Part shown: piece by piece, positions 29,501 through 44,500 of the stretch
How the letters are laid out: each line of letters begins with the position of its first letter
How positions within the stretch are numbered: position 1 is the first letter of the stretch
Assembly (NCBI GenBank): GCA_013397795.1
Contig: VZTJ01001200.1
Span: 193,273 to 257,272 of the forward strand
Length of the DNA: 64,000 nt
Origin: Orthonyx spaldingii
Taxonomy: Eukaryota > Chordata > Aves > Passeriformes > Orthonychidae
Reading direction: 5' to 3'
Program-made: the position numbers and the translations under genes
The notes under the pieces: generated by a model
The model's input: only the letters and a program-made list of their open reading frames with translations
Database searches by the model: none
What the model was told of the DNA's origin: nothing

Positions 29501-32500
29501 CTATGAAGTGAATTTTCTTGATATACAAACAGATTGTAGAATAGACGATAAGGTTCCAATATATAAAGACAATATGTTTGGTAAATCTGCTGGCAAAACC
29601 TGTCCAAGTGCTTCCCATGTTTCAATGGCAGAGACATTGCAAGTAAATGTCATATATTTAGGAGGGTTTTCTATTCTTTATTGAGCTTGAGGACATAATC
29701 ACTCTTCCCTAGCAAGATCTGTACTGTTTCTTCTTCCATGTCCTAAACTTGCTTAGCTCCTTAAAGACTACCTGGGAACTTCCGTCTCTGTTTTCTGTCA
29801 TCCTGAATTTTGTAGCAGAGAGTAATTTATTTTCCTACTTTTACCTTTCTGGAGATTCTTCCATCCAAGTCTCCCGATCTTTCAAGGTTACTTGAAATAA
29901 CCCTCAGCTGTTTTCCAGCCTGAAGGATATTCCAGGAGTTGACAGCTGAAAAAAAAAGTGAGCCGGCTTAGAAATGTGGTGATGGCGTTTCAGGGTATCC
30001 AGTAATGAATCTGACATTCCAAGGGCTAGAAACTCTTCTACTCATCTAATATTATATCACTAAGTATTGCAGCTGAAACCCTGAAACTCTGCAATAACTT
30101 GCTGGTGTCCTGAGAGTAAAATTAAGACCCCTTATGCAGGATGGGAAGTACTCCAGAATTCAGCCTCAGAGTTACAATGTTCCCTTCGTGTCCCTTTTCT
30201 CTTTACTGTTCTTTAAGTGGTTCTTCCCTTTGGCTGCTCTAGCTTTGAGGAAGGAAGTTGCATTCACACAAAAAATGCCCCAAACCAAGGTGGATTCCTT
30301 TACCTGTTGTTGGTCCACATAAGAAAGGTATTAATTAGATTTTCATTTGGGAAATTTTGGGTTTTTTACAGCTTTAAATGACATCCCACATAGCCCTCCG
30401 CCACTTCCTGCTGAAAAGCCTATTGGGAACACATCCAATATCACAGTGGGAAAACTCAGCAGTGGTGACCTAGTGAATAAAGGGGTAAGTTAGAACTGTT
30501 TTTCTGCATTACAGCTTTGTCTATTTTGGTTAAAAGATCTCTTGTGATCCTCAAGCATTTGCAAAGCAAGTTATTTGAAGGAGCAGAAGATGAAAACGAC
30601 TACTCAAAAATATAAGGCTTTTTTCTTTAAATTTTGTTCTCTAATTGAATTAGGTAATTTAGACTGCTGTCGGTTTTGAAAAGCACTCTGGTGATTTTAC
30701 TAAACTTTGATCACATCTATCTTCAATTTTCTGTATTTATCATCTGGAATCAGGATATTCTACAACTTCGTTTCAAAAGCATTGCAAAGTGGTTCAAAGT
30801 CCAGTGGGATTTACATGCTGAAATGTTGTCAAAGTGCTTTAAAAATGCATTTTTTTACCTTCATGCACGCAAAACCTCTCAGTGTCTGTGCTAATTTCCA
30901 GGCAGAGGAGACTTTTCTGTAGAAGAATGAAGCTTGGTTTTTTTCAGCTCTTTCCTTCTAGTTGTTTCTATTGAGTAGAACCACCTGTTTTGGGAAGTAG
31001 GGTTCTGCTCCGTGCTCCAGAGCACGTACATAGTAATGGTAGGCATTGTAGCTATATGACTTTGCAAAAGGGAATTAAAATAAACTAGAAAATTATAGTA
31101 AAATTTCCAAATATTGAGTTTTCTGATGGCAAGAATGGCAGAGAATCTTATGAAAGCCATGGGCAGTAAAAAGGTCAAAACAAATTAAAAGCCCTCGCTA
31201 GATGGATACTGCCAACAAATGCCTTTGTAGCTACCTCTGCTATTAAGATAAAGGGTTTTAAAAGGTCATGATTGAAAAGGCTGTTCAGACAGGTCCCATC
31301 TTTTCTGGATAATGCTGAAAAAATAATTTATGAAACAAGACTTTAAATTACATTTTATGCAGTGGAACCCCAAAACTTTTACAGTGTCATCCAGGTTATT
31401 TTGACAGGCATGTATAAGCTTCAGAGGATGTTTTTTAAAAAAAGATGGTATTGAATCCACTGGAACATTTAAATCCTATCTTTGGAAAGGTAAGAACCAT
31501 GCTTCTAAAACTAGTGTTCTTTGTCAGTGGAAGTGATTAAACAGCAACAGCAAAAATTGTTGACTATAAGCAGAAGTTGGCACGGATTTCTTCCTTTTCA
31601 CATAGAAGAGGAAAATTTTTGATATGAGGATGACATCCTCATCTGAAAGTGGCACGTTATTTTCTTTCTAATAGGGTGATTTAATCAGAACATTTATTTG
31701 GGGACTCAATCAAGGGTCAAATTTTGTCACAAAATATATCTAGGTATTTTCTAGGTGGAAAAAATCACAGAAATTGTTTATGAGTTTCAAGCACCTAACT
31801 AAGTAAACAAGACTGTTGAGACCTATTTAAAACTACCAGTTCAGAAAGGGTTTTTTTGAACCCAGATTCAGCACTCTGATTTACCATGCTGTTCCAGAAG
31901 CAGCTGTGCTTGTTCAGCTTGGAGTTGGCAGAACTTTCTGGCACTGGGATGAAAATGAACAGCAGGAGGCAGTAGGGATGGTCACTCGTTAATCCATCAC
32001 CATGGTCTAAGCCCTTCAGACATGGCACATGTCCTTCTCTCCTGACTGCTGCAGGGTGGGTAATCTCTGGCAGGGCCAGCATGGGCAGCTGGGAGGAGTG
32101 ATGCCTTAATCTGCCAAAGCAAGATGCACTGGGATTTGTCTGTTAGATCTCTAGAAAACATATTTAGATGTCTTCTTTAATGGGAGCTAATGTTATGTGC
32201 AAGAGACGCTGTCCTGTGCAAGTTGCATTAATGTCAGGTTTTCTGCTTTAAGCCTGTTCAAAATGTTCCATGTGTCAAAGTTAAATCAAAGTTGATAATG
32301 CAGATTCCTGTGGGCAGTGTAATTGTACATTTGTATGACTCTCCTGAAATTGGCTCTTAAGTCCTTACTGCCATGTAGTAGGAAAAAGAGGGGCTAGGTC
32401 ATATGTAATGCACAATTTAATCAGTGTTTCAGGTAGTAAATCAGGTTATTTACCCTCCATATTTCCCTCCATGTTCAACAACACTTTAAAATTGCAGAAT

Positions 32501-35500
32501 CACACCATAATACTCACTACTTTACTCCTAGACCTCCAGAAACTCTTGTTTTTCATGTCCCTAGGATATAATTTAATATAAGAACGAAATAATTTAAACA
32601 AGATTCTTTATTTTCTGTAGGCTTAAAGAAATGTCTTTTTTCTTTTTAATGGTTGTAGGAGTTGGATCACTCAGAACAGGGTGGAGTGCCTCAGCTAGAA
32701 CCTCTGCTACCCCCAAGGTGAGTGTGGTTCTTCAGACTCACTTGAAAGTGGTGTTTCTGAATTAATCTGCATTGTTAGCCTCAGTGTAGACACTACTGAC
32801 TCCAGTCATAGCTCAATAGTCTTGTCGGGGCACTATGCTCACTAATAAATAGGCAGGACCAAGTTGGTAGCTGTTCAATAGTTGTTTGTACGTTATGGTA
32901 TGAGCAGGGAGATTATAGGAGAGCAGCTGTTTGACGTTTCAGCTAATGTGCAGTGGCTGCTGACAGACATTCCTTTCTGACTCTTTAACCTTTTCACCCA
33001 CAGCACTTGCATTTGTGGTGGGGTTTGAGTGGTGAAGGAATGGAGGTGGCAGATGCTGCCACTCTGAAAAGGGCAGATGCTGGGCCAGCAGCTTCCCAGA
33101 AGCACTGGCTAGTTTATACACTTCAGACCTAAAATGCAGGTGCAGGATCAATGGTAGCCTTGGGGATTTTTATTCTTGTGAACCAAAAAGAAAGAGCGTC
33201 TGCGAGGGCAAAAGTTGCTGGACCAGTCTTTAATCCATGTCCGTCAATGCCAGAGACACAGTGGAGGGAGGTCTGGCATTGACTAGCCAGCCCACTGTGG
33301 GTTCCTCAGCATTTGCATTCTAAATCTGTGAGTTTAAACACAAGAGTTTCCTCTGTTGTGTCAGGACAGGAGAATCTTTCTGTTGTTGAACTGAGTCTAT
33401 CAATAATAATAGGTATTAATTAACTGGAAAGAATGTGGATGTACCACAAGGAAACACCTCATTATTGCTCCTTATGGGCTTGTTCCTTCCCCACATTCAG
33501 TTTAGCATAACTTCCCTGATTCTTAGGAGGATCTCTGGGACTGCAGTAAATATTTTGTCCTTTCACTCTTCTGCTCAAATGGATTTTTAATTTTATTTTT
33601 TTTTAAGTAAGCAGTAATAATTCACTGAATTGCTTGTTAGGGTCTTCTTGTTTAGTTGAGTTGCCTTAAAATGTATGGGTTGGTCTGTTAATAGATTTAA
33701 GGCAGTCTAACTTGGAATTTCCCCTTTTGTCAATATTAGAAATGCTTAGTTTAAGATGAGGCCAAGAAAAGGAAGAGATGGATGTTGAACAGAAGTGGAT
33801 TTTTTTTTTAATTTAAAAATTATTCCATACTCAAATAGTAATAGAGAACTCTTATCAGGAGCATTAGTAGAGCACTAGTATCTTCTCAAGTGGTGGGTGA
33901 CATTCACAAGATGTGTTAGAATGATACTTGAAAGATCCACTAATGCACCTTTGTTGGGGTAGATAATCTTTGCACACCCATGAGGAATGCACATGAGCAA
34001 GTAATTATGCTGAATTACATTATATTAAAAAAAGAGAAACAGTTGCAGAAACTTGCAATAACTGATTGAAGCTATCCCAATAAAAATCAAACAATACTGT
34101 AGTTTTGGAATATTACTACTAATATTAATTGCTAGTAAACATTACTACTGTCACTTGCTAGTCTCTGATTTTGGTTTCTAAACTGCTGGTCCACTAATGG
34201 GAGTGTGGTACCTCCAGCATTGCTGGAGAACTTCATTTTCACCAGTGTTTTCTTTCTGCAGTAGATATCTGTTGCATAAAAATGGTAAATTCTGCTATTG
34301 ATGGCAATGTGCAAAGTGGTGTAATATATGTCATGAGTTTCATCAGGGTCACTTCAGGATAGTGACATCCTAAGGAATGAGCTGGGCTGATTCCTGAAGA
34401 CCAGCTTTCACAAAAGCCTCTCCAATAGCAGAACTTCATCCTGCAACAGCTCCAAACAAAGCTATTTCTAGAGGTAGATTGCTGAAACAAATCCTGCTTA
34501 TTTAGTGGGCTCCTCAGAAAGCTGTCAGGCTTTTGGTGAGCAGTCTTGGAAATATGTAGTCAAAGGATCTGTCTAAGGACTTGATCATCTGGTCCCAGTA
34601 TCTGCAGAGTTCCTGTATTCTTGGAAAGCTTCAGATACAACACATTGTACAGCCTGGGTCATCACAAATCTTGTTTCCTCACTGCACACTCTATTGCTAG
34701 GATGAGGTGGCAGGCTTATTAATATGCATATTTTTCTGATGGTTTGCACAATTTTTAGGCCTTTGGATGGAAAAATTATACCTGCTCGACCTCCCCCACC
34801 TAAAAGTGTTCCTGGAAGGCCACCTCCACCAAAACTCTCTGCAGCCAAGACCTCGTCCCAGAAGGATGTTCTTTCGCGATCTAGTTCTGACATTGCTTCT
34901 GATAAAAAAAACAACAAGTTCAGGTTGGGACCCAAGAGAGCAAAAAGTGCAGTGTTTAAAAATCCAGATCCAGCATTACCTCCTAGACCTAAACCGGGTC
35001 ATCCTCTCTACAATAAATACATGGTGAGAGTTGAGATATTCTATCTAAGAACATTGTTTTGTATAAAACAGTGCTGGTTAAAATAGTAGAGAAAAAGGTA
35101 TTTAAACCTACTAAAGTAGGTTAGTATTATGTGGCTTTCAATGGGCATCTTATCAGCATAATCTTCCTTAGAAAATGGTAATAGATAAATAGTAATAAGT
35201 CCTGTAAGGCAATACTGGAGAAAGCAATTAATACATGTAAAGTATAAATCTATGTGGTGTATTTATGTAATTATCTCATATATATATATCTTTAATGCAT
35301 AGCTTTTGGGGTTTGGGGGTTCTTTTTCCAGTCACTGGTTCTGAATTCTCTTTCAGTAAAATGATGCTGAATAATTGCATTTGTATATTGGTTTTACCCA
35401 TACATATCAAAATGCTTAGGAAAACTGGGGGAGTGTTAGAACTTACAAAGTAGTTGACCTTACTTAATCAAGCTTGCCATGAGTGAGGAATGTCACATTG

Positions 35501-38500
35501 CTAATCTTACATTTTCATCCTATTGATGCCATCCTGTTTCATTATAAAAATGTTTTTGGTATTGTATTTGTTATTAGGGGATGTTAAATACAAATGGATC
35601 AACATTACAGATAAAAACAAGAAGGTCCTTCCCCAGAAACTTGAAACTGGTCACCGATAGAGATGGCGACTGCTTGAACCAGTGCTGTTGTCAAAAAAAG
35701 CAGGCACACAGCCATAGTATGAACAGTATCAACATGAAGTGGAAACTTGCTGTTGCCTTCTTTTTGACCTTTCACTTTTGCATTTAGAGTTTTGTGTATG
35801 AGATTTTTTTTCTATAGAAGATCAGTAGTAATTCCCTGCCCTGAAGTCTTACTGTCAATGAAAATTTCCTCCCAGGTTTTTCTAGTGCCCTCCATGACAA
35901 ATGAATCTATTTCTGCATCAGAGTGTCTTTCTGAATTTCTTGTATTGTATGGTGTGATACCAGTTATGTGTCTAAGACACTTTTAAAGGAGATGACACCA
36001 CCTGAGTTTCTCAGAGTGGCAGTTCGTATCACCAGCAGTCTGTTCTGAATGCTTTCCAAATGAATCTGTCCTCTTCCACTGGACTCCTAAATTACTTACC
36101 CATAGTAGGTGGTTTGAACAGTTCCATCATCTGACCCTTTTCACTTGCAGTGAAAGTTTGAGGGGCTTAGAAGTGAAAAAACTTTTCCATTTGCCTCTGT
36201 TTCTGTTCAAGCTACCTGTGCCTCATGGAGTTGCCAAGGAAGATTGTCTTCCCAGGAACACTGGAGAACTGTCCTGTAAGGTAAGGTGCTTTATTTCTGC
36301 TGGCTTAAATATTCAATGAACATAACTCCTGTTGCAGTAAAGTATCAAGTGTTTTAGTCTTCACAGGTTACACTGAGAAATGTAATAGTGATTTATTAAA
36401 TCCTTGTGTTTCTGTAATCAAAACAAAACAACTGCCAAAACAAAACCCAATAATGGTGATTTGCCTCATAGCACAGGGACATTCTGCTTATGGAACAGAG
36501 CAAGAGTAATTACTTGAAGTGCCAGAAGGGAGAGGAAACTGGTAAAGTTCCTCTGTCTCATAGGAATAATCACTCCCTTGGCTGAGTATCTGAGAATTGA
36601 GCAGAAGATAAGCAAGTACATTATAAAGTGCTGTACATGATACATCAGTGAATTGGCTTTGACATACGGACTTGAAAGTGTTTTCTTCTCTCTGCTTCTA
36701 CAAATCCTGACTTGGTTTTAGGGCATGACTCTATTAATATTAAAAAGCTAGTGGAAATTATAGCAACAAGCAGCCTTTGTGACTATTATCAGAAGCCTAC
36801 ATAGCTGAAATAGATTTCTGTACAATATGTTATTGTCTGTTGTAACCCTTGTTACTCTGGTCTTATCTTTGTCTACACTGAGCTTTTTTGGTTGGGATTT
36901 TTTTGTACACAATGAATTACTTTGAATGTAATTCATACACTGATTGTCATCAGTACAGCCTGAAAATTCCTGGTGGGTGGGATATAGAAGGTGGCTCAGC
37001 ATTTTGAATATAATTTCCCTTTATGAAGATGCCACAACAGAACTGTCAGCTCCCCTCAGTGTTACCTTTGTGTAAGCAAAGGCATAGTGGCTTTCTTGCT
37101 GCTCTTGGAATGTTTGTTAGTGGGCAGATGTGCTGTCCCTGCTGAGTGTGCTGGCGAGAGTTGGGTTGGGGGTGTTCCCTCGAGCAAGAGTGGCAGGTGG
37201 CACACAGTACCAAGCACCAGTGCAAAATTTGTCCACAGCCCTTGCAATGAGTGTTGCTTTCAGTGCTACAGATTCCTGGCCCACAGAGACAGCTGAGGCT
37301 TCTCCTGTACTTGGAAAACTTGCATGCCTTCCCTTTCTTTCACTGGCTCAAAAGTAGATTTTGGTGAAGTGCATTCTTGTTTACACAAGCAAAAGGCATA
37401 CAGAATTCAGACCCATAGCTGTGTGACCAATAACCATTTCCTTCTGCAACACCAGAACAACTCTGTGTCCAAAGTCAGAAAATTAATTAAGGAGTACATA
37501 ACAGAGAATCTCTGTTAGTATTTTCCATGATTTATAAACTACTTGGATTTATTTGTTGTTGTCAGGATTCAAACCACCCTCCAAAAGTTTCTGACACAAG
37601 TGCACCTCATGCTGTAGCCCTGCATGATTTTCCTGCAGGTAAGTAAATGTGAATATTCTGGAAGCTTGTTTTACTCCACAACTTTCAAATGGAAATTTTC
37701 TTAGAAATTAGAGCTTAAAAATGGTATGGAAGCTCAGTCTGCAACGTCTGCACATAGAGTTGTTCAAATCAATGGGTTTAGCTGTAGATGTGCAGTCTCT
37801 CAGTGAAAGCTGGTTGATTTATCAGGTAAAATTAAGACTTTTTAAAAACTCATTCTGGTTTTGTCTGTGGTATTTGTATTAAGAAGGTTTTACTTAGAGA
37901 AAACCAGTGAGTGTGACAAGTACTGTTAACTGAAATGATGTTGTCTTACAGAGCATGCTGATGACTTGGACCTTCATTCTGGAGACACTGTTTTTCTTTT
38001 GGAGAAAATTGATACCGAGTGGTACAGAGGAAAATGTGGGAATCGCACAGGGATGTTTCCTGCCAACTTTGTTAAAGTAGTTGTATGTAGGCTTTGTATA
38101 CATTGCTACATAAGATCCTATTGCATTTGTTTTCTGGTTCTGTTTTACTAAGGCTCCTGTGTGTTTAACTCCATTCTGTATTTAGATAATCTCTTATCCC
38201 ACTGGCAGCACAGAAAACATGTCAGCTTGTTCCTGTGGTATTAGAAGGATGCTTGATTTTGCACAACCAGCTTGTGTTATGGGGAATAATTTGCTCTTAA
38301 TTTAAAGCCAAGTGAGAAGATCATTGCCCTTACCAGATTATCTTTGGAAACATGGGTAGTTTCTCAGGATCTACAGACCAGATTATTTTTTGACAGCTGC
38401 ATGTCAGTATCAGCACTTGGTAAAAGATGGTTGATTTTTGTACTTCCCTTCAGCTCCCCATCTTCTGTCATTTTCTTATCCCTTGAACTTTGCTGGAATC

Positions 38501-41500
38501 ACCACTTTTTTAGCCATGGAGTAAACTAGGTCAGGGTAGCAATTTGGCCCAAAAAAACAGGTTGGATTTTTTTCCTAGAATATTGTTTTTTCCAACAGGA
38601 TCAATTTGCATAAGTGGCTTTCTAAGTGGCTGCACAAATGGTTGTGCTGGCACAGTGCAAGGAGATTGTGTTGTTACAAATGAGCAGCTTAAAGCAATCC
38701 TGTTACAGAATGTATCATTTGACAGTAAGCGGAAGGCAAGAGACAGGTGCTCTTTTGGAGCCCAAGGATAATTAATTTAAAAGAGATACAATACGGTTCC
38801 CTGCAGTCAAATGCTGGGTCAAACCTATTGCAAGCCTGAGTCTGAGACTGAAGTCTATTTGGTGATAGTGGTGTTGGGCTGTCCACATCAGCCATATGGA
38901 CATGGAGGAATGCCAGAGTGACACCAGGATGCTGGGAAGGTGCATGGCTTGGCTTTAAAGACAGGAAGTCTCTATGTCAACATTTCCTGGGCCAGTACAG
39001 CTGGCAGAGATGAACATTGGTGCTTCATGGGCAATACCAAGGATTTGGGAGACATCAAAGAGAGTAGGGTGACTGTTTAGTTTGTAATGGTGGGATTGGA
39101 TAAAAAATTTAAGATCTGAGGAGTGCTGAAGAATAAAAACCAAACTCATAGTTAGTAGTAATGGAACCATGCTTGAGTCACTTTCACGAGAAAGATTTGT
39201 TAGCTAAATTGATTGGCTGCTTCCACACAGACCAATAATTCCATTTAAAAGCTCTTGCTTCTACTGATAGCTAATGAAGAAAAGATTTTATGTTAAAGCA
39301 GTGGAGTGAGTATTTGGGGTCAAATTCAGCATTATATACATATATATATATATATACACACAGACAGATGTAACTTTATAAAACCTAGGAAAGATGCATT
39401 TCTATTTTAGTTGCAAAAGATGGTTAGCCTTTGAGGGCAATAATATTTTGTTTCAGAATTTTTATTTTTTTTTTAAGAAAAAAGAGTGCAATACATGAGG
39501 CTAATTTACTTGAGTGAATTCTCCTGTTAATTCATGTCAGATTGCATCTTGATACCAGGTCTCTACACAATACACTACAATGTGTTTGACAATATTGAGC
39601 TGGGCAGTAGCTTAGATCTGGACACCTGGCAATAATACATAGTTATTACTTTCTGTAGAATGTTCAGAGCACCACAGATACCAGTTCCTTCAGCAAGAGC
39701 AATGCAAAGATTATTTGTCCTAAAAGGCATTGTCATTTCCTCCAGTGCTTCACATAAGCTAATGAAACATTCTTGTTGATTTTATGGGAACTGGCTGATA
39801 TAATAGTGAGCTGTAAGCCAAAGCTCTTCACAAGGGCCTCTAGGCTTGTAGTCCTGTACATCCCCCAGATCATCCTTCATATCACACCAAAAATGCAATT
39901 GAAATCCTCCTATGATAAAGGACTTGAATGTTGTCTGGTTTATATATCTGTATATTGATTTTCTTAGTTGTATTTCTCCAATTCCAGTGAGATTTGTGAG
40001 ATGTGGTTTTGTTTGGAGATCAGTTGACTACTAAAACACAGAAGGGATAAGTGTAAACAGTAGTTTTTTCTATTGTGGTGCACTGTGCTAGTAGATAATT
40101 GAGAGCAAGCACCAGCTGAGAACTGGGATCTAAATGCAAAAACATGTAGTAGCATCCACTCACATATTCTGTCAATCAGTCATGCCACAAGTAGAAACAA
40201 TAAACTGGCTTCATAAAATTAAATATTGCTCCTTGTTTGCATAAGATTAAAAAATGAGAAAGCAGGCATAAATTTACATTAATATGGTCATATATCAGAG
40301 CATTCCAGTGATTACAGAGTGTCACACATCTGGAAAACAGACTATTTAAACCAGTTTCAAGTTTATTGTGGTTAGTTGCTATGAGCTTGAAATGGAAGAT
40401 ATAATTTAATTTATTGTCTTACTAGATTGATGTTCCAGAAGAAGCCAACAGGAAAAAAATACCCTCTTCATCACAATGTGTTAAGTGAGTCACATAAATC
40501 TTATTTTTTCTATCATGTTGATTTATGAGGAATTAAAAAGAAATATTAACTGTGAAGTGGGGGCTCTCTGCACTGAGGTTAATAGGGTTAGCAATCTATT
40601 CACAAAATAGATTGTAAAAATTAAAATATATGTTTCAAAACCCTAAATGTTTATGATGTTTTGTTAAGACTCATATTTAGGTAAAAAAAAGCCCAAAACC
40701 ATACTTTCATGAAAACTGGTTGGAGAAACTGTGATCCAATCTCATTAACTTCAGCAGCACTGTACACTCCTCTATTTGCTCCTGGCCTTGCTGCTTTCTT
40801 CCAGTGTCTTCACGAGATGGAACATGGTAGGGCTCCTCCTCATTTGAAAGAACAAGGTACAATGGGACAGAATATAGAGGTACTTTAAGTAGAGAAATCT
40901 GTCTGTCCTGAAAGTGTGCAGCTCTACGGAGAAATCTAAAGTTCCCCAGATCAAATTATCAAATAGATTGCCAGCACTTTCATTTCTGATTTTCAAACAA
41001 CTTGTACTAACATTTGTGGGCAAGAAATGATTTTTTTCTCAGTGACGTTTATTGGATTTTGTAATCATTCATTCCAGGAATTAAAGCAAACTCAGGCAGA
41101 GGCAGGAGCAACTGCTGTCAGTGGGATCATTCAGTTGTGCTTTAGATGAAGCTTGGTTTGTCAGGAACAAAACTTTATTTTAAAATGCTGCTTCTGCAAT
41201 TAAGAAAGAAACAGAAAGTTCTAACTCTGTCCTGAAAGACACATCTTTGCAAAGATACTGAGTGGATTTGGAAAAATACTGAGATTGATTTGGAAAGATG
41301 TGATATTTTCAGTAATTGTTACATCATGATAGAGCATATTTACATGTGGGTTCATTCTGTGTCTCTTCATTCATAGCATTTCATAGCATATCTGAAAAAT
41401 GAAAAATTTTCTTAATTTCTTATATTTAATTTTATTTAAGATTCTTAAATAATGAAATCTATTTAAGTCAGGGGAAAAAAATAATTAGATTTTGTCACTA

Positions 41501-44500
41501 CTGTACCAAAGGATATAAAATTTATCAGATGCATTGATATTTCTTTTTTTGTTAGTAAGCTACTTCCCCTATATATAATCTTACAGGGATGGATTTTATA
41601 GAATAAAGTATGTTAAAAGTAGGATAAAACTAGCTTCTTCCTATGAAACCTCCATGTGTTTGGGACAAATATACAACAGCCACTCCCCACCATGTTTGAT
41701 TGCATCTAAATGGGATGCTGGCTTGAAAAACAATCAAACTCTTAACAGAAGTGTATCAGGAATGTAATAGAAGTGTATCCACTTGCTTGGATATAGGCAA
41801 AGATATGAAATTGGACAGGTGACCCAGAAACACGGGGGTTATTGTTGCGTGGAAGAGAAATTGAGTCTTTTGCAAAATACTGTAGCAGCCAGGAATTGGG
41901 ATGCAGAAATTGCATCTGGCTCCTCCACTCTATATTCATTCTCCTCAGAAAGCAGAGATGAGAACCAGGGATGGACTCCAATTTTCCACCTGTTCTATCT
42001 TCAGTGCATCCTTTTACAATTGCAATTAAAGTATCAATCCATATATTGCACACAATGCTGTCTTATTATTAAGTAGACAGCAGTAATACTGTCTACTTAA
42101 TAAGAAGCAAAGTAATTTTCTCTTTTGTTTGTGCAGAGGTCCAAGATGTGTAGCACGATTTGAATACATTGGAGATCAGAAAGATGAGCTCAGTTTTTCA
42201 GAAGGTGAAACTATTATCCTGAAAGAATATGTAAATGAAGAGTGGGCCAAAGGAGAGCTCAGAGGCATATCTGGAATTTTCCCCTTGAACTTTGTGGAAG
42301 TAATTGAAGATCTGCCTGGAACAGGTATGAATATGTTTGCAAAAATCTTCAGGAGCGTGATTTTGTACTTAATGCAAATAGGCAGCATATAGGAGAAAAT
42401 TCCAAAAGGACAATGAATGCAGAAAAGGGGTAAAAAGAGAGGGAGGACCAATAAAAAAAAATCAAAATTAACAGTAGGACTGCTAAAGAAGCTATTCTTA
42501 ATAGTGACTTCAAATATCTAAAATCTCTATCTTTAGTAACACGCTGAATAGACACTGCTCCTATTCTAAGTTGTGCTTTACTTATGTAGGTACAGAAACA
42601 GCACTGAAGAATAGGGTGGAGGTTTCATCTTCCCTTCCTCAGGTAATAAAACTTTACAGGTGGGGGTCAAATTTATGTATAGATTTACAGAGACTCTGTT
42701 ATAATGTGAGAGCAACTGCAGAACGTGACACAACTGCCACAGCACACAGTGCTGCATGGTCACAGCCTCTGCTCTGACACTTGGCCTAAGCTGATTGAAT
42801 TCAGAGCTTCTGACAAATTAATATTAGTAAATTTTTATCCTTTGTGCTGAAGGAAATTCTTGTTAGCTGTATTTTAAGTATTGCTGCAGTGATCTAATTT
42901 TGAATTTATTAATCCTTTCCCCTGCCACCGGAGATAAAAAGGAATGTGGCTGAGCCTAGATGAAATTCTGTGGTGGTAATTGCTGAAATGCCATTCTACT
43001 CTACATCTGCAGCAGCACTGTTGTATGGGAGAGTGTCAGAACACCCATGTGCTGTACAGCTGCTTTCAGCAGCATCCATCAGTTTTTGGGCTCCATTCAC
43101 ACTTCTAAAATTAATGCATCTCTTCTGTTCACTTGAATAGAACAACAGACACTCCGTAGAGTGGTGTGAAGCGCTTCATGATTTTACAGCAGAAACCAAA
43201 GATGATTTATCCTTCAAAAAGGGAGACTACATCCAAATACTGGAACAAGTAGATTTGGAGTGGTATAGAGGAAGACTGAGTGGAAAGGAAGGGATTTTCC
43301 CAGCAGTTTTTGTTCAGATCTGCTCAGGTACAGTGCTCCTACTAGATGGCAATTCATTATTCCTTGGGTCATGCCAGTCATGAGAGACTTGTGGGAGAAC
43401 ACAACTATTCCACTGCATCAATAAATTACACACCATCACAGTCTTTAATATTCTAAAGTTAAACTTAAGTTTTGAACCAACTTCTCTAATAGTGGCAATA
43501 TAATGTCCTAATCAGTAAGTAACCTGCGAGGTGACACAGACTCTGGGATGTTTTCAAGTGTGGTTTGAGCACAGGTGAAACAGGGCCATTGAGCCACCTT
43601 TAGGAATAATTCAGGGGTACTGATGCTGCTTCATCTTAAGGCAGAAAGAGGAAAAGTCAGCTTTTATTATGTATCACCATTGGGAAGTTCAAGTTAAGTG
43701 AGATTTAAATTTAGTCCTCTTAGAAGCAGAACTGTGAGACTGTGTTTAAAATGACTGGTGGCAGTAGGGGTTTTTATTCCAGTAAGACAGTGAATTTCAA
43801 TAACATTTGGACAACCTGTAGCACAACAGTGGGGAGAAAACACAAGAATGACAGGAAACTTCTCCAGAAACAGAGATTTAATTCACTCCAATGCAAGTAA
43901 CTTCTCTTGCCCATGTTCTGCAGCCAGGGTAGAGCTGTCACAGCCTGGAGGAGGGAAGAAAGGAAAAGCCAAAGCTCTTTATGATTTTCATGGAGAAAAT
44001 GAAGATGAGCTTTCCTTCAAAGTGAGTATCTCTCTTAGACCAATTTCCAAGAGGTCTTATGCTCCTAAAGAGTGCTAGAAAATAATATTGATCCACTGTG
44101 GAAATAGGCTTTAGACAAGAAGAATGAAGCACATAAATATGCATAGATATTAGCACATTTGATAAGTGGTCTCTCTAAAAAACATTTTTGCCCTTACCAC
44201 TCCTGTTCCCTATCTGCAAAAATCTTCATTAAAGACACTGAAAAGAGGTCAGAGTTGCAGAATTCTTGACTTCTCTGATCCAGTAAACACAACAAGATAA
44301 ACAAACCTCATTTTGCAGTGTGTTCAGTTCTTGATTGGTTGATATGGTCAAAGGATCCTCTTTTTGGACCAGAAGGACTGCACTGAGTAGGAGGTACTAG
44401 TGAGAGTGCCAGTGCTATAGCAGCCAGGCCTCTGAAGGAAACCTAGCACAGCAAAATCTTGAATTGGCAACACAAAACCGAGTTGCCATGGGAACAAGGG

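Larger units (their letters stand above)
26947..34758 (+). other. SH3D19 introns between 26947 and 34758
   Basis: Three introns (26947-30371, 30485-32658, 32718-34758) around two small exons. A 13-bp tandem direct repeat (ATTGAACTGATCC twice) lies at about 29219-29246. No mobile element or RNA gene was recognised. Confidence 0.65.
38083..42136 (+). other. Two SH3D19 introns (38083-40425, 40485-42136)
   Basis: AT-rich introns. They contain a TA/CA microsatellite (39333-39367) and an inverted repeat just before the SH3-3 exon (42066-42103). Nothing else was recognised. Confidence 0.65.

Noticed and set aside
34585..34935. 116-codon minus-strand frame over the SH3D19 polyproline exon
   Set aside because: It is the antisense shadow of the proline codons in exon 34759-35023.
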